DNA of 64,000 bases from Tubiluchus corallicola (taxonomy: Eukaryota; Priapulida; Priapulimorpha; Priapulimorphida; Tubiluchidae): NCBI GenBank assembly GCA_030141605.1, contig JAQGDQ010000253.1, positions 83,411-147,410 on the forward strand, written 5' to 3'. Shown here one piece after another: positions 1 through 10,145 of the stretch; within the stretch, counting starts at the first letter, position 1; each line of letters starts with the position of its first letter. The notes beneath the pieces are model-generated. The model saw only the letters and a program-made list of their open reading frames with translations, was not told where the DNA came from and ran no database searches. The translations under genes were made by a program, and so were the position numbers.

Positions 1-780
1 TATGCTGGCCGTCCAAGGTGCTCAACCCATGGAACCGGCAGGAAGTACCTAAATATGATCATACCTTTTCACGGTTGTGGCACCAAAAGTCGACGAGATC
101 GCGTAAGTTGTTAATTATTATAAAGCAGATAACTGTTAAATAAAGTACTGCAGACTATTTTCAAATAGGAAAACAGACAAACATTTAAATAAACGAACCT
201 GGAACAAAAGGCATTCGTTTTTGAGTAAAACAAAGCAAATTATATTGTAACAAGTTTTAATTAAAACATGCAAATACAAGAGTTGCATCACCAAATAAAG
301 CTAGAAACCCCCCGACAGGTGAAACTGCTCTTTTCCTAGGAAGTGACTGCACCAGTTGCAGACTGTTCAAGCTGGAGGATAATTGATTCCGTCTGGGTCA
401 GGGTAGAAACAAGAAACTTGAAAACTCTACTTGCATCTGTTTATCCACCAGCATATTTTTGAACTGGATTGGACTCGATGGATGGACTGGACTAGAACGG
501 ATCACTGAGTGGGCTTGTCTGAACTAGACTGGACCGGACTTTAAACCAATAAAATGAATCAAGCCATGAAGTAAATATTAGTTTGTGTCTTGACTTTAGC
601 GTTTGAAACACTCTGTTAATAAAATGTATGTTGTTTATTTTTTAGAATATGATCGTTTTTGAAAACGTCATATTTGTAGAAGGATCGGACGTCAAGTTGG
701 TTGTGACATGTAGGAAACCTATAAACTTATACAGGCGCGTGTCTTGAAGAAGAAGGATGCAAAAAGGATACTAAACCTTG
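1..780. other. No recognised feature
   Basis: AT-rich sequence with no convincing exon on either strand. Around 470-545 there are short irregular repeats of a GGACT-like word, too degenerate to call. Confidence 0.5.
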
Positions 781-781
781 G

Positions 782-1086
782 ACCTTAGACCTTAGTCCTT
801 CCCGTGCACGGATGCACATTGGGCAGACAGCATTTTCCACTGGGTTCTATCGGCGGCTTCTCTTTCGATGTTCTCTCAACGTCTGTTCATAGCCGGAAGG
901 TCTTCTTTGAAAGATCTGCGCCACGTTGTTTTTGGCCGACCTCTTTTCCCTTTTCCAACAGGTGGTTCCCTATTTTGTAGTGACGTTGTTCTGGTAGGCG
1001 GAGAATATGTCCAGCCAATCTCAGCCTTCTCTCTGCTACTATTTCCTGCAACCGCCTTGACTGCGCCTGCTGTAGCACTTCCACAT
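782..1086 (-). mobile_element. Non-LTR retrotransposon, ORF C-terminus remnant
   Basis: The minus strand encodes RRLRLAGHILRLPEQR within 887-1084. This matches the RRLRWLGHxxRMPxxR motif found near the C-terminus of many non-LTR retrotransposon polyproteins, after the reverse transcriptase domain. A second frame nearer 790-850 reads QWKMLSAQCASVHGKD, like the usual end of such ORFs, so at least one frameshift separates the two. The reverse transcriptase core is absent. It is a dead 3' fragment. Confidence 0.6.
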
Positions 1087-1462
1087 TGGTAACATGGTCG
1101 CGATATTAGATACTAGAGTATAAAGGATACTATCGTGATAATTTTATTGATATCTACTTTCTTTGTGGAGTTTATACCGCAATTTCACCATATAATGCGG
1201 AGAGTATTTTGTACTATATATTTATAAATGGCGTACTTGTTCATAGTAATTACAAATTAATTACACTCCATATTTATTATTTTTGTTATGCTACTGTAAT
1301 TATAAGTGTACTGATTTTTTTACCATAAAATAAATACGGAAATTCTAATTCTTACTATATATGGAAATAGTTTCTGTCTTTCATTATTTAAATACAATAC
1401 AGAGAGGTACAGAGAGAGGTATTCATTTTTATTTTTAAATCAACACATGTAGAAATGGGCGG

Positions 1463-1968
1463 CAGGGCCTATTTCAAGGGGGGAAAGTGGGGATACTTCC
1501 CCGGGGCCTCACCCTCCAGGGAGCCTCGCGCCGAGGTAACATTTTTTTGCTTTATGCGAACATACTGCCTCTTCTCTCCCTCTCCCTCTCTTGCCGCACG
1601 AGCGCCGTTTGCCTTGTGCGGCTCGGTGCCGATGTCCAGCACTTTTCAATTTCGGAATTTCTAACACCGGCTTGTACGGAAGTGAGAGTACGGTATTACA
1701 TATTGCAAAGATGTTGTTTTTGATTTGACGATTTGACAAGTATTAAAGACTGGTCTTGAGAATAAAGCAGTTTTTCTTTCAATTGTTCTTTCCTTTAACA
1801 ACTGTATAACTCCATATTTTCTCTTCGAAAATGCTTCTCCGGCGTCCTAGCAGTTCAAAAATTTTCTGGGCGCCAACCATGGTGGCGCCCCCCCCCCCCC
1901 CGAGAGGGCCTCACCCCCACCCCCCACCCCCACTTCCCCGAACCTCGCTTAGGCTGAAATAGGCCCTG
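1463..1968. mobile_element. hAT-type MITE with perfect 8-bp target duplication
   Basis: The ends are inverted repeats beginning CAGGGCCTATTTCA (left) and ending in the complement of the same word (right). The element is bracketed by the 8-bp direct repeat ATGGGCGG at 1455-1462 and 1969-1976. An 8-bp duplication and a CAG-starting inverted repeat are the hallmarks of hAT transposons. The interior is GC-rich compared with its surroundings, includes a long C run near 1887, and has no transposase-like frame. It is therefore non-autonomous. Confidence 0.8.
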
Positions 1969-2389
1969 ATGGGCGGTACATAACCTTCTGCACGAAAACA
2001 ACGAGCTACAATCAAAGTGTTACTGAAACAGTAGAGAATCAGTCGCGCCCTCAATATTTTATATTTGAACACCATTTGAACACACAATATTAGACAAATA
2101 CGCACTAATAAAAAATACGGCAACAATTCTATCACTAAATAAGAAGTTCAACTTCGGAATACCCTGCCATCAAATTTAAAACAAATCAAGTCTTTCGACG
2201 AATTCAAATCAAAATTAAAAATACATACATTAAATCGTTTTGAAAACCCAACATACGTAAACGATAATATATATATTCATCCACAAATTTTATTTACCCA
2301 CGTCCATTTTAAATTATATGTATATATTGTATATAGTCGATTATAAATTTGCGTGTAATATTATAATGTATATTTTGTTTTAAATTTTT

Positions 2390-2938
<549 letters not shown>

Positions 2939-2939
2939 G

Positions 2940-4078
2940 TATTTTTATAAGTAATGCACTTCTGACTTGTAACAGCTCTTGTAACAGTACGAGATTTACT
3001 AAAGAAAAATTGCATAATATAAATGAAAGTGAATAGCAAGTAATACTGAAGCAATTAATTTTTACTGACCTACATACACATAATACTATTCCAAATAATT
3101 CCTTGAGGGCTCTAAATAATTCCTATGCTTGTAGTCGTGCAATATTCATCTGTACCAATATAATAGATGATTAATCGTTTCAGTGATTTTCAATGGCGTA
3201 ACGCAATTTTTTATTCACATCACGTCCTATTGCTAAACGAGCACCATTTTTAACAATCTTTATGACAATGGTATTTACTTATAGTTTTCAACTTTGGCTT
3301 AGATCTGAACCACATGTTCTGGGTACTGCGTTTTGGAGCTGATAAAATGGGTTGTCTATTATCCTTGCGATTTTAGATTACGGAAATGCGAAAAACTTTC
3401 TCCCGGAATTATTGTTTTCAGCACTGACTGTAGTAGCAGCGCTTTCATATAGGTTGTGTTAAGGTCAGTTTCTGGCCTTAACATGTAGGTGGCAGCACCT
3501 ATGTGAACTTATCTGTAATTTTACCTGTGAAGTTGTAAATTAGGTCGAGCCTCACTAAACACGCTCACAGAAGCCTCACTAAACGTTAAATAATGTTTAG
3601 ATAATTTTTCAAGTAATTATTTGTAGCGTCTCTACCTGATTTGCTGTAAACCTGTATGACGTTCCAAGAATGTATTAAGTTGTTATAGCCGCACGATGCG
3701 AGTAATATTTACTTTATTATCTTAAATTATAATAATTAGATTATTATACATTTGTAAGCAGTGAAAAGCAGTCAAATTTATTATTTTTATTTTTTTATAT
3801 ATACAGAAATAAAGATTTCTGAGAACACCATATGCTATGAAGGAAATTCTTTTGTGTTCCTGTCACAGGTTGTGTCGGGAAGAAATCATTAAAAAATGCG
3901 GTTGTTGAATGAATTATCTACAGGTGCTGATTATTTTAGCATCAGTTTGAATAACACCAATGTAAGATAATGATTTCACTTTAGTTACTTAACAAAAGTA
4001 TGACTCTTATTTAGACACCTTGTTAAAAGTTTACACGTGGGCTTGTGTTCCCTGATATGCACAGAACACCTAAGTGAT
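2940..4078. other. No gene seen; short hairpin
   Basis: AT-rich, no supported exon. At about 3449-3475 a short inverted repeat (GTTAAGG ... CCTTAAC around a GTCAGTTTCTGG loop) could form a hairpin. Confidence 0.4.
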
Positions 4079-4571
4079 CTTCTTCTTCTTCTTCTTCTTC
4101 TTCTTCCCAGCTTTTCCCTGTGCGTTGTGAATGAGTCTTCTCCACGCATTCGTGTTGTTGACCTTCTCTTCGTTTATGTCTTCCCTTCCCACATGATCTT
4201 CACCGACTCTTCTTTTCAGTTGTTCATACCATCGCAATCTTGCGAGGCTTCCACTGCTTTTACTGTTCCTCTGATATTATTATTTCTAATTTTATCTCTT
4301 CTTGTTATTCCCACCATCCATCTCAACATCCTCATCTCGACCACACCCATTTTCTACTCTTCGGTCTTCTTTAGAGAAGCTGCTTCGAGCCCATTGATTA
4401 GAGCGGGTCTGACAACTTCTTTACGGACTTTACCTTTAAGTCTCCCCGACTCATTCATAGAAGGTTTTGGCGCAGTTTTTACAGGCGGATGCCCTTCCTG
4501 ACCCTAACCCTCCCTATTTATCCGGGCTTGGGACCGGGACTAAGTTGGGCTGGCTTGCCCCCCCCCCCCAG
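4079..4571 (-). mobile_element. RTE/CR1-like LINE 3' fragment plus dispersed repeat
   Basis: The minus strand at about 4345-4240 reads MRMLRWMVGITRRDKIRN, matching the MRMLRWMCGVTRxDRIRN motif of a widespread non-LTR retrotransposon polyprotein. After a frameshift it continues ARLRWYEQLKRRVGEDHVGR, the matching RLRWYGHVxRRxExxVGR motif. The ORF ends near a (CTT)n tract (4079-4107 on the plus strand), its tail. On the other side, plus-strand 4474-4571 carries the GGATGCCCTTCCTGACC ... ATCCGGGCTTGGGACCGG repeat, known in dispersed copies in several animal genomes, followed by a C run. The fragment is frameshifted and inactive. Confidence 0.7.
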
Positions 4572-4660
4572 AGAACACCTAAGTGATCTAACATACTGAA
4601 AATACTCATATACTGAAATCATATAAAACACATTACAAGAAACTACTTTAAATCTAGTTA

Positions 4661-4666
4661 TTTATT
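4661..4666 (-). terminator. Poly(A) signal of the secreted peptide gene
   Basis: AATAAA on the minus strand, about 445 nt downstream of the stop codon at 5111. It is the first good signal after the stop, so it is the likely 3' end of that transcript. Confidence 0.5.
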
Positions 4667-5110
4667 CACGAAATTGTACAGATACGAAAACTAAAAAAAT
4701 GTATAATTAAAAAATTATACAAAACACCACGTAAAAAGCTAAAACATATAGACCGGCCTATATAGACAATCATTATAAAAATGTCTTTGATAAAAATGTA
4801 AATGCACAAAAACAATAAGCAATACAATTGAAATATTGCCAGTCAATTCTCCCCCACCCCAAAAAACAACCATGTAATTGAACCAGTAAATTTCTTTAAT
4901 ATGATAGTATTACTACTTGAACAGTATTTCACGCGTTTTGGTGATTTTGCACCAGAATGAATTTAACTTAATTCAAACAGGTGAGATGTGGCTAGAATAA
5001 CAGCTGATACTGGCTAGAATGTATGATGTTGTAGATTTTCCCGTCAAAGTCCAACCTTTTTTCCATGATGCTGTATTCATAACCAGTGCAATTTCGAAAC
5101 TGTTTTGCAA

Positions 5111-5260
5111 TTATTCATCTTCATACGACTCGTCTTCATCTTCAAGTTCGCTCAAGTCTCGGTAGATTCTACGTCCCCTAGTGGCCACGCCCCGGCGACC
5201 AGCGACAACTGTTCTGGATGCCGCTCCCCGGGGACCAGCAACAACTGTTCTGCGACCAGC
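5111..5260 (-). CDS. Peptide precursor exon 3 (basic core and acidic tail)
   Basis: Acceptor CATTTTTAG, then 49 codons and TAA. The exon is GC-rich relative to its flanks, as expected for coding DNA here. It contains the duplicated RTVVAG motif and the acidic tail. Confidence 0.7.
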   Translation of the reverse strand, partial: AGRRTVVAGPRGAASRTVVAGRRGVATRGRRIYRDLSELEDEDESYEDE

Positions 5261-5580
5261 CTAAAAATGAAAATGAAAATCAAATGTGTTTTCTGTTGTA
5301 TGCTGTTCCTCTTCTGAAAATAAAGATCTATTCTAGTACATCATCACCCGTCATCGGAAACTACCAAAATAAAGTCACAAAATGCCAAAAAATTGAAATC
5401 AGCACACCATTGCATCTTTTGTGCAAATCAATTGATTAAGTAACGCATTCCGTACAAATAACAGGGATTGTAAATAACATCTTTCAAATAAAAAATTATT
5501 ATCATTGTTATTATTGTTGTTGTTGTTGCTGTTGTTGATGATGATGTTGTTGTTGTTGTTGTTGTTGCTGTTGTTGATGA

Positions 5581-5620
<40 letters not shown>

Positions 5621-7118
5621 ATTATTATTATTATTATTGTTATTATTAACGCATTATTATTTATTTGTTTGTTCTTTTAATTTTAATAAACCTTACAGGT
5701 AAATTAATAACGACAAAATAACAACAACCACGAGAAGAAGATACCTTCGACTGGCATAGAAAGAATATGATCAACTGATATTTTAATGCGTTGAACTAAT
5801 ATTTCGTTATTCGGTATATTAACCACTGCCTTTGTATGCGCAGCTTAGTTTCTCTTCTCAATCTCAGTATTTGCCATTTTGTAGCTTTCATCCCATTTAA
5901 CCCTATTGTTTTCTATTACATTTGCAAGCGCTTTAGTTATTAGAAGACATGTACTTTCATACAACCAAGCTTTTTGTTACGGATCATCGTGGGAGCATTA
6001 ACAAATATGTCTGAACGTCCATTAACGCATGTATTCACTCATTCAATTTCGCCTCACTCATTCCTTAGTTTGTTGATTAATCTATTCAACTTAACCGATA
6101 AGTTCAGTCATTCAATAGTTCCTATAATTCCTACTAACACGTCCGCTTACGATACCCGTATGACATTGCAGGCCTATACCTACTAGTCACCAAAAACGAG
6201 CACCAGTAACAAAATTGATGGAACTGAGACAGTAATCATTTGTAAATAATACAAGAAGACATTGCATGAAACCAGCTAAGCTCACAACTAAAAGGTACTT
6301 ACCACACGACGCGCTTCAGTCTCTTGTGTGCTCACTGAAACAAAAAATGTCATGCAAATTTATACTTTGTACAATATTAACCCTTTCATACCCGTTGTAT
6401 CCCGTGGGATACGAGAATATTTTCTGCCTTTAAAATTAATAAAATTTTAAAACTGACAGTTATTTGATCTGTTAATAGTTGTTTTGATTTAAGCCAATAA
6501 CAATAGACTAAAATGGTGATAAAATGGCGAACTAGAAAATCTACATAGCATAAAAAACTGCGCAAGGTACAGTACTTTAGAGACGACTTTGTACAGATCA
6601 GCTTAGCGTGCATACTAAATGTCTTAAATACTTTAAAAAATTATCAGCAGTTGCAAAATAAAGCACATTTTGTGCTTCCATTGAATCCCAATGTATCCCG
6701 TTCGATACAGGCTATATTTAGCACGCGGGCACAGGCAGAAAAAAATTATTATGTGTAAACAATAATACTGAACAAAAGTACTAAGCCAAAAAATTTTTCT
6801 TATTAAAAAATAATTTCGGACTGAAAGAGTTAACAGACATTTTTTACGGAGGACTGATGCACGTCAAGTCTATTTATTCAATCAATGCTATTATTCAAAA
6901 GCATTACAAGTTTTACTATTAATTCAATAACTAAAATCACGTATAAAACCACAACTTGATATTGAAATTTAGGTAGTTTATTGTCTTTAGTTATCAGTGC
7001 ATATTATACAGCTATCAGAAATGTCCTATTAGCATAAATATGCATTACTATTAAAAATGTACTTACACACAAGGAATATAACAAGCAGAGCCACTGCAAT
7101 CACTCCTGATTTCTGCAT
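5111..7118 (-). CDS. Small secreted Arg-rich peptide precursor (3 exons)
   Basis: I do not recognise a named family. Three minus-strand exons (7118-7067, 6334-6303, 5260-5111) join through GT-AG introns in closing phases (1, then 0) to give 77 residues. Residues 1-20 are a clear signal peptide: MQK, then a hydrophobic core VIAVALLVIFLVL. The middle (26-62) is strongly cationic and carries a 12-residue duplication, RTVVAGPRGAAS / RTVVAGRRGVAT. RR pairs follow Gly at 30-32, 49-51 and 57-59, which is the Gly-Arg-Arg signal for cleavage and C-terminal amidation. The last 15 residues are acidic (DLSELEDEDESYEDE). A signal, basic core and acidic tail are known from both antimicrobial-peptide precursors and neuropeptide precursors, and sequence alone cannot decide between them. 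Two putative RORE-like sites and a TATA-like box lie upstream. A MITE sits in intron 1. Confidence 0.7.
5440..5660 (+). repeat. AATAAA-tailed retroposon end and (GTT)n tract
   Basis: CAAATAAAAAATTATTATC at 5487 runs directly into about 140 bp of GTT/GAT/ATT trinucleotides. The layout is the same as at 2.7 kb: a retroposon 3' tail grown into a microsatellite. Confidence 0.6.
6303..6334 (-). CDS. Peptide precursor exon 2 (32 bp micro-exon)
   Basis: Acceptor TTTTGTTTCAG, donor GTG|GTAAGT. The 32 bp complete Leu18 and encode STQETEARRV, the spacer between the signal peptide and the basic core. It ends in phase 0. Confidence 0.65.
6377..6833. mobile_element. piggyBac-like MITE, copy 1
   Basis: It is bounded by TTAA on both sides, with ends CCCTTTCATACC and (complemented) CTCTTTCAGTCC. 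About 455 bp with no coding capacity. A second copy of nearly identical sequence lies at 19297-19773. The TTAA target and CCCTTT terminus are typical of piggyBac-type elements. It lies inside intron 1 of the peptide precursor gene. Confidence 0.8.
7067..7118 (-). CDS. Peptide precursor exon 1 (signal peptide)
   Basis: ATG at 7118 is followed by 17 codons of signal peptide and one base of the next codon. The donor is T|GTAAGT, a strong consensus. The ATG is the first one downstream of the TATA-like box. Confidence 0.7.
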
Positions 7119-7206
7119 GATGAATAGACGAATGTACTATGAGCAGTGAAGAATTTCGTCGGTGGAAAGCAGATGTGATGTGATATTCACTCAGCGTTAA
7201 CTTCCT

Positions 7207-7215
7207 CTTTTAAAT
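7207..7215 (-). promoter_or_regulatory. TATA-like box of peptide precursor gene
   Basis: Minus strand ATTTAAAAG, about 90 bp upstream of the ATG at 7118. Its position would allow transcription to start near 7180. Inferred from position and wording only. Confidence 0.45.
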
Positions 7216-7268
7216 GCATTTGTTTTGACCCCTACCCTTATGTCACTGCCTAATAAAGAAGGGTCTTA

Positions 7269-7279
7269 TGACCTAATTA
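7269..7279 (-). promoter_or_regulatory. RORE-like site, proximal copy
   Basis: Minus strand TAATTAGGTCA, a match to the ROR/Rev-Erb element (AWNTAGGTCA) that also contains a homeodomain-type TAATTA core. It lies about 55 bp upstream of the TATA-like box. Confidence 0.35.
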
Positions 7280-7394
7280 ATGCAGAAGGCTCTAATTGAT
7301 ACCTGTATGGTCTTATTAATAATTTCTCGTAGGCAAAACCATTAGGTATATAGCTAATATGGAACAAATATTGCCAAAATGGACAAGCATCTTG

Positions 7395-7405
7395 TGACCT
7401 AATTA
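7395..7405 (-). promoter_or_regulatory. RORE-like site, distal copy
   Basis: The same 11-mer, TAATTAGGTCA, on the same strand 126 bp further upstream. The flanks (CTAATTGATACC, TTATTAAT) are also partly duplicated, so the pair arose by local duplication. Confidence 0.35.
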
Positions 7406-7479
7406 ATATAGTGTGTCAAATACTTTAGGTCTAATTGATACCAGTATTACTGTCTTGACTTATTATTAATTCTAGTGCA

Positions 7480-8205
7480 GGTCAGCCTAGGTAAAATATT
7501 ATGAATAATATCTAACACAACTATTAATATTATTATTATTCAGGTGTATTGTTTCACAATAATATATTAACAAAATAATTTTCAATATAAACAGAATTGG
7601 CGTGGCTTATTAGCAAAGGCCATTCAGTTTCGTAGGTAAGATACTACAATGGTTGCAAACTTTCTGAAATTTACAGCCTAAAGCTGGTTTCCGGTGCCAT
7701 CTTACTCCAACTTATTGGCGGCTACTGAGATTAATTCTTCTTGAATATAGACTTTATTAACTCTGGCTTATCAAATAAAACTATACTCTGACCTAAATAC
7801 GAAGATTCTGAATACTCTACAGTAATAATCATTCCCGGTCAGACGCACACACGCATGAAAATATTACGACAGTTGTAACTTATGATTATCTTCTGAATTA
7901 CACAATCAAGTTACAATATCAGTGTCACGTATAAATACCTGACTAGCATCTCAATATTGATTGCTATAGCGAATGGCCCAAAAAGTGTGTAGTTTAAATT
8001 CGTCATATCCACTTTCTATTACATTTTACAAAATTGTTTTTCACTGTCTATAAGTTTATTCACACTTGGGCTATTTCGTTTAAAGAAATGTAACCTGACG
8101 AGGACGAGATTTTCACCAATAATAAACTTTAAGGAATTACTAAATGTTAAATTACTCCACTGTAAGAATCATTTGGTGCTCTTTATGCGTTCTTGCTAAA
8201 TGATT
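7480..8205. other. No gene seen
   Basis: AT-rich spacer between the distal RORE-like site and the stop codon of the next minus-strand gene. A minus-strand AATAAA near 8053 could serve that gene. Confidence 0.4.
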
Positions 8206-8968
8206 TTAGATCATGCTGACCTGTTCAATTAGTTTTGCAGCTACCTTTGCCGGGTCAAAATGACAACAATGTTGCGCAGATTGTAAGACATTGACAAGAC
8301 TATACAACATCAATGGACAGATGTCAGTCTTTGTCCATGTGCAGACGGACGGAGGGAAGGAGGGAGAAAGAGGAGAGAGAGAGAGAGCGAGAAAGAGAGA
8401 GAGGGAGAAAGAGAGGAGAGAGAAAGAGAAAGTATAAAAAAATTAAACAGAAAGCACGAGGGGCTCGCGGCATTAGATAGGTATTCCAGCAAATACTTAT
8501 GAAAATAAAAATTCAGTCAAACATTTTACTGAGCTAAACCAGCAAGATGAGCGCTGCAATTAATGCACAAGTTTCACCTAGGACCACTCAACAAAGCACA
8601 ATAGAAACTGCTCACTGATGGCATTCAATATTCATTGTACCTTTTGAATTACAAAACCTTACGAAAAATTACTTTTAAAAGGTTAAGCAAAAACAAAACA
8701 TGTTAACGTGTAGTTACACTTACCGTACCACATCATTAGCAATCAGAGTGAAAAGTAAATCATAAGCAAATAACTCATCTCCATTTAGCAAGTTAGTCAA
8801 CAGCTTGACAGACACTCTACAGTATGTCGCCAAGTAGGGGTACACTTTCAGATGTTTACAGAGTAAGTCAAAGTTTATTAGAACTGGTACGTATTGTGGC
8901 AAAAAATTAAGGAAGGTAACCAGAGTAATTTTGAATTTTTGTGCACACTCTTCACGGTAGTCTATCAT
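8206..8968 (-). CDS. Last two exons of an unrecognised helical protein
   Basis: The minus-strand exon 8968(or 8961)-8724 ends CG|GTAAGT (phase 2). The next exon, 8299-8206, follows a TGTTGTATAG acceptor, restores Arg and runs 30 codons to TAA. The joined product ends ...DVVR-LVNVLQSAQHCCHFDP then AKVAAKLIEQVSMI. It is leucine-rich, lacks Gly/Pro runs and looks like stacked alpha helices. I do not recognise the family. ATG at 8968 (MIDYREECAQKF) could be the start, giving 112 residues. Alternatively, AG|AC at 8961 may be an acceptor for upstream exons. One candidate lies at about 9280-9340, where an open stretch ends in phase 1 before GTAAGG. Confidence 0.45.
8340..8435. repeat. GA-rich simple repeat
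   Basis: GAGAGA/GAAAGA purine tract on the plus strand, lying in the intron between the two minus-strand exons. Confidence 0.9.
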
Positions 8969-9039
8969 TATGTGCATTATACATTCTCAAAATCACTTTT
9001 AACATGAATGCAACTGAATAACTAAATAAATATTATTAA

Positions 9040-9420
9040 TAAGTCAGTAAATATAAGAATGAACGAATAAATGAATGAATAAGCAAACAAATGAACAAAT
9101 GAGTGAACACGTTAATAAACAATAAATAAATGAATGAACGAATGAAGTTGTGGATTGAGTTGGAAGGGTGAGTGATTTAAGAACTGCAATAATGCAGTCT
9201 TGAGGTCGAGTTTAGCAGCTGCAAACGCCACGACATGTATTTTACATATTATTCATTGTTTGTGTGTTACGTCCTTACATGTATTGTTGTAAATGCAAGT
9301 TGCTAAATAGCCATTAATGCCAAATGCCAATGTCGTCTGTTAAACAAGTGACGGAAAATATAACGTTGTGTTTGTCTTTTTGAGTGAATGAATGAATAAA
9401 AGAATGGTGACAGATAATTT
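9040..9420. repeat. (GAAT/AAAT)n stretches around a retroposon-like unit
   Basis: GAATGAATGAATAA-type runs at 9058-9145 and 9383-9410 bracket about 240 bp that includes GTTGTAAATGCAAGTTGC. The bracketing suggests a short retroposon, but I see no diagnostic ends. Confidence 0.35.
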
Positions 9421-9959
9421 CACAGATTCTTAAATTTGTCACAATTACTAAAATTATGATGGAACTAACGAAATGCAGTTTATCTATTTAGGACTACTAT
9501 CTAGCATTCCCGCAAGGCACTGACAAACTGGGCAATTGCATAGGGCCTGAGACTCTAGATGTGTTTTCTTGTGTTTAAACATTCATTTTTGTAAAAGTAT
9601 TTCTATGAGTCAGAGGGTAAGAGCCTTAGTTAGAGCATAAGACTGTTAAAACAACGCTGGCAGCTGTTCCAGAAGCCTGTGACAAATGTTTTTAAATGAG
9701 TTTACTGGCAGTAGTTTTTATTTTATTAATTTTGCGTAATGTTATTGTTACTCCTGGTTGTTATTGCCTTTCTTAGCTTGTAAGGGAGCCTCGAAGGTTC
9801 CAAGTTATTACAGTATACAACACTCAACACACCAGTATAAAAATCTACTACGAAAGGTAATACTATCTTGTAGTCGCAAGCACGGCGCGAGAGCAAATGC
9901 CATATTTACTATTTGTATCCCACGGTTCCTAAGATTTCCCAGATTTCGCTATAATGACA

Positions 9960-10145
9960 TGTTAGTTAGTAAGTAAGTATCTTTATTTATCACATTTTTT
10001 ATAAGAAAAACACAGAGCATGAAATGATAATATGATACAAAGTGACAAGATTATTAAATGAATAAATTATCTGAGTTAATGATGATCAAGTGATTAGTGA
10101 AAGGGTGGCAAGAAACCAAAAGTTACCAAAGTCAACCACCCTGTT
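9960..10145 (-). mobile_element. LINE 3' tail with stem-loop
   Basis: On the minus strand, AGGGTGGTTGACTTTGGTAA ... GCCACCCTTTC precedes GATAAATAAAGATACTTACT and a (TACT)n end. The GGGTGG...CCACCC stem followed by AATAAA is shared with 22683-22810 and 30245-30365, so these are one tail family. Confidence 0.55.

Noticed and set aside
887-1084. 65-codon minus-strand frame as a host gene
   Set aside because: The RRLRLAGHILRLPEQR motif places it in a non-LTR retrotransposon C-terminus.
4037-4501. 154-codon plus-strand frame
   Set aside because: The coding signal is on the opposite strand (MRMLRWMVGITRRDKIRN), so this is the shadow of a LINE fragment.
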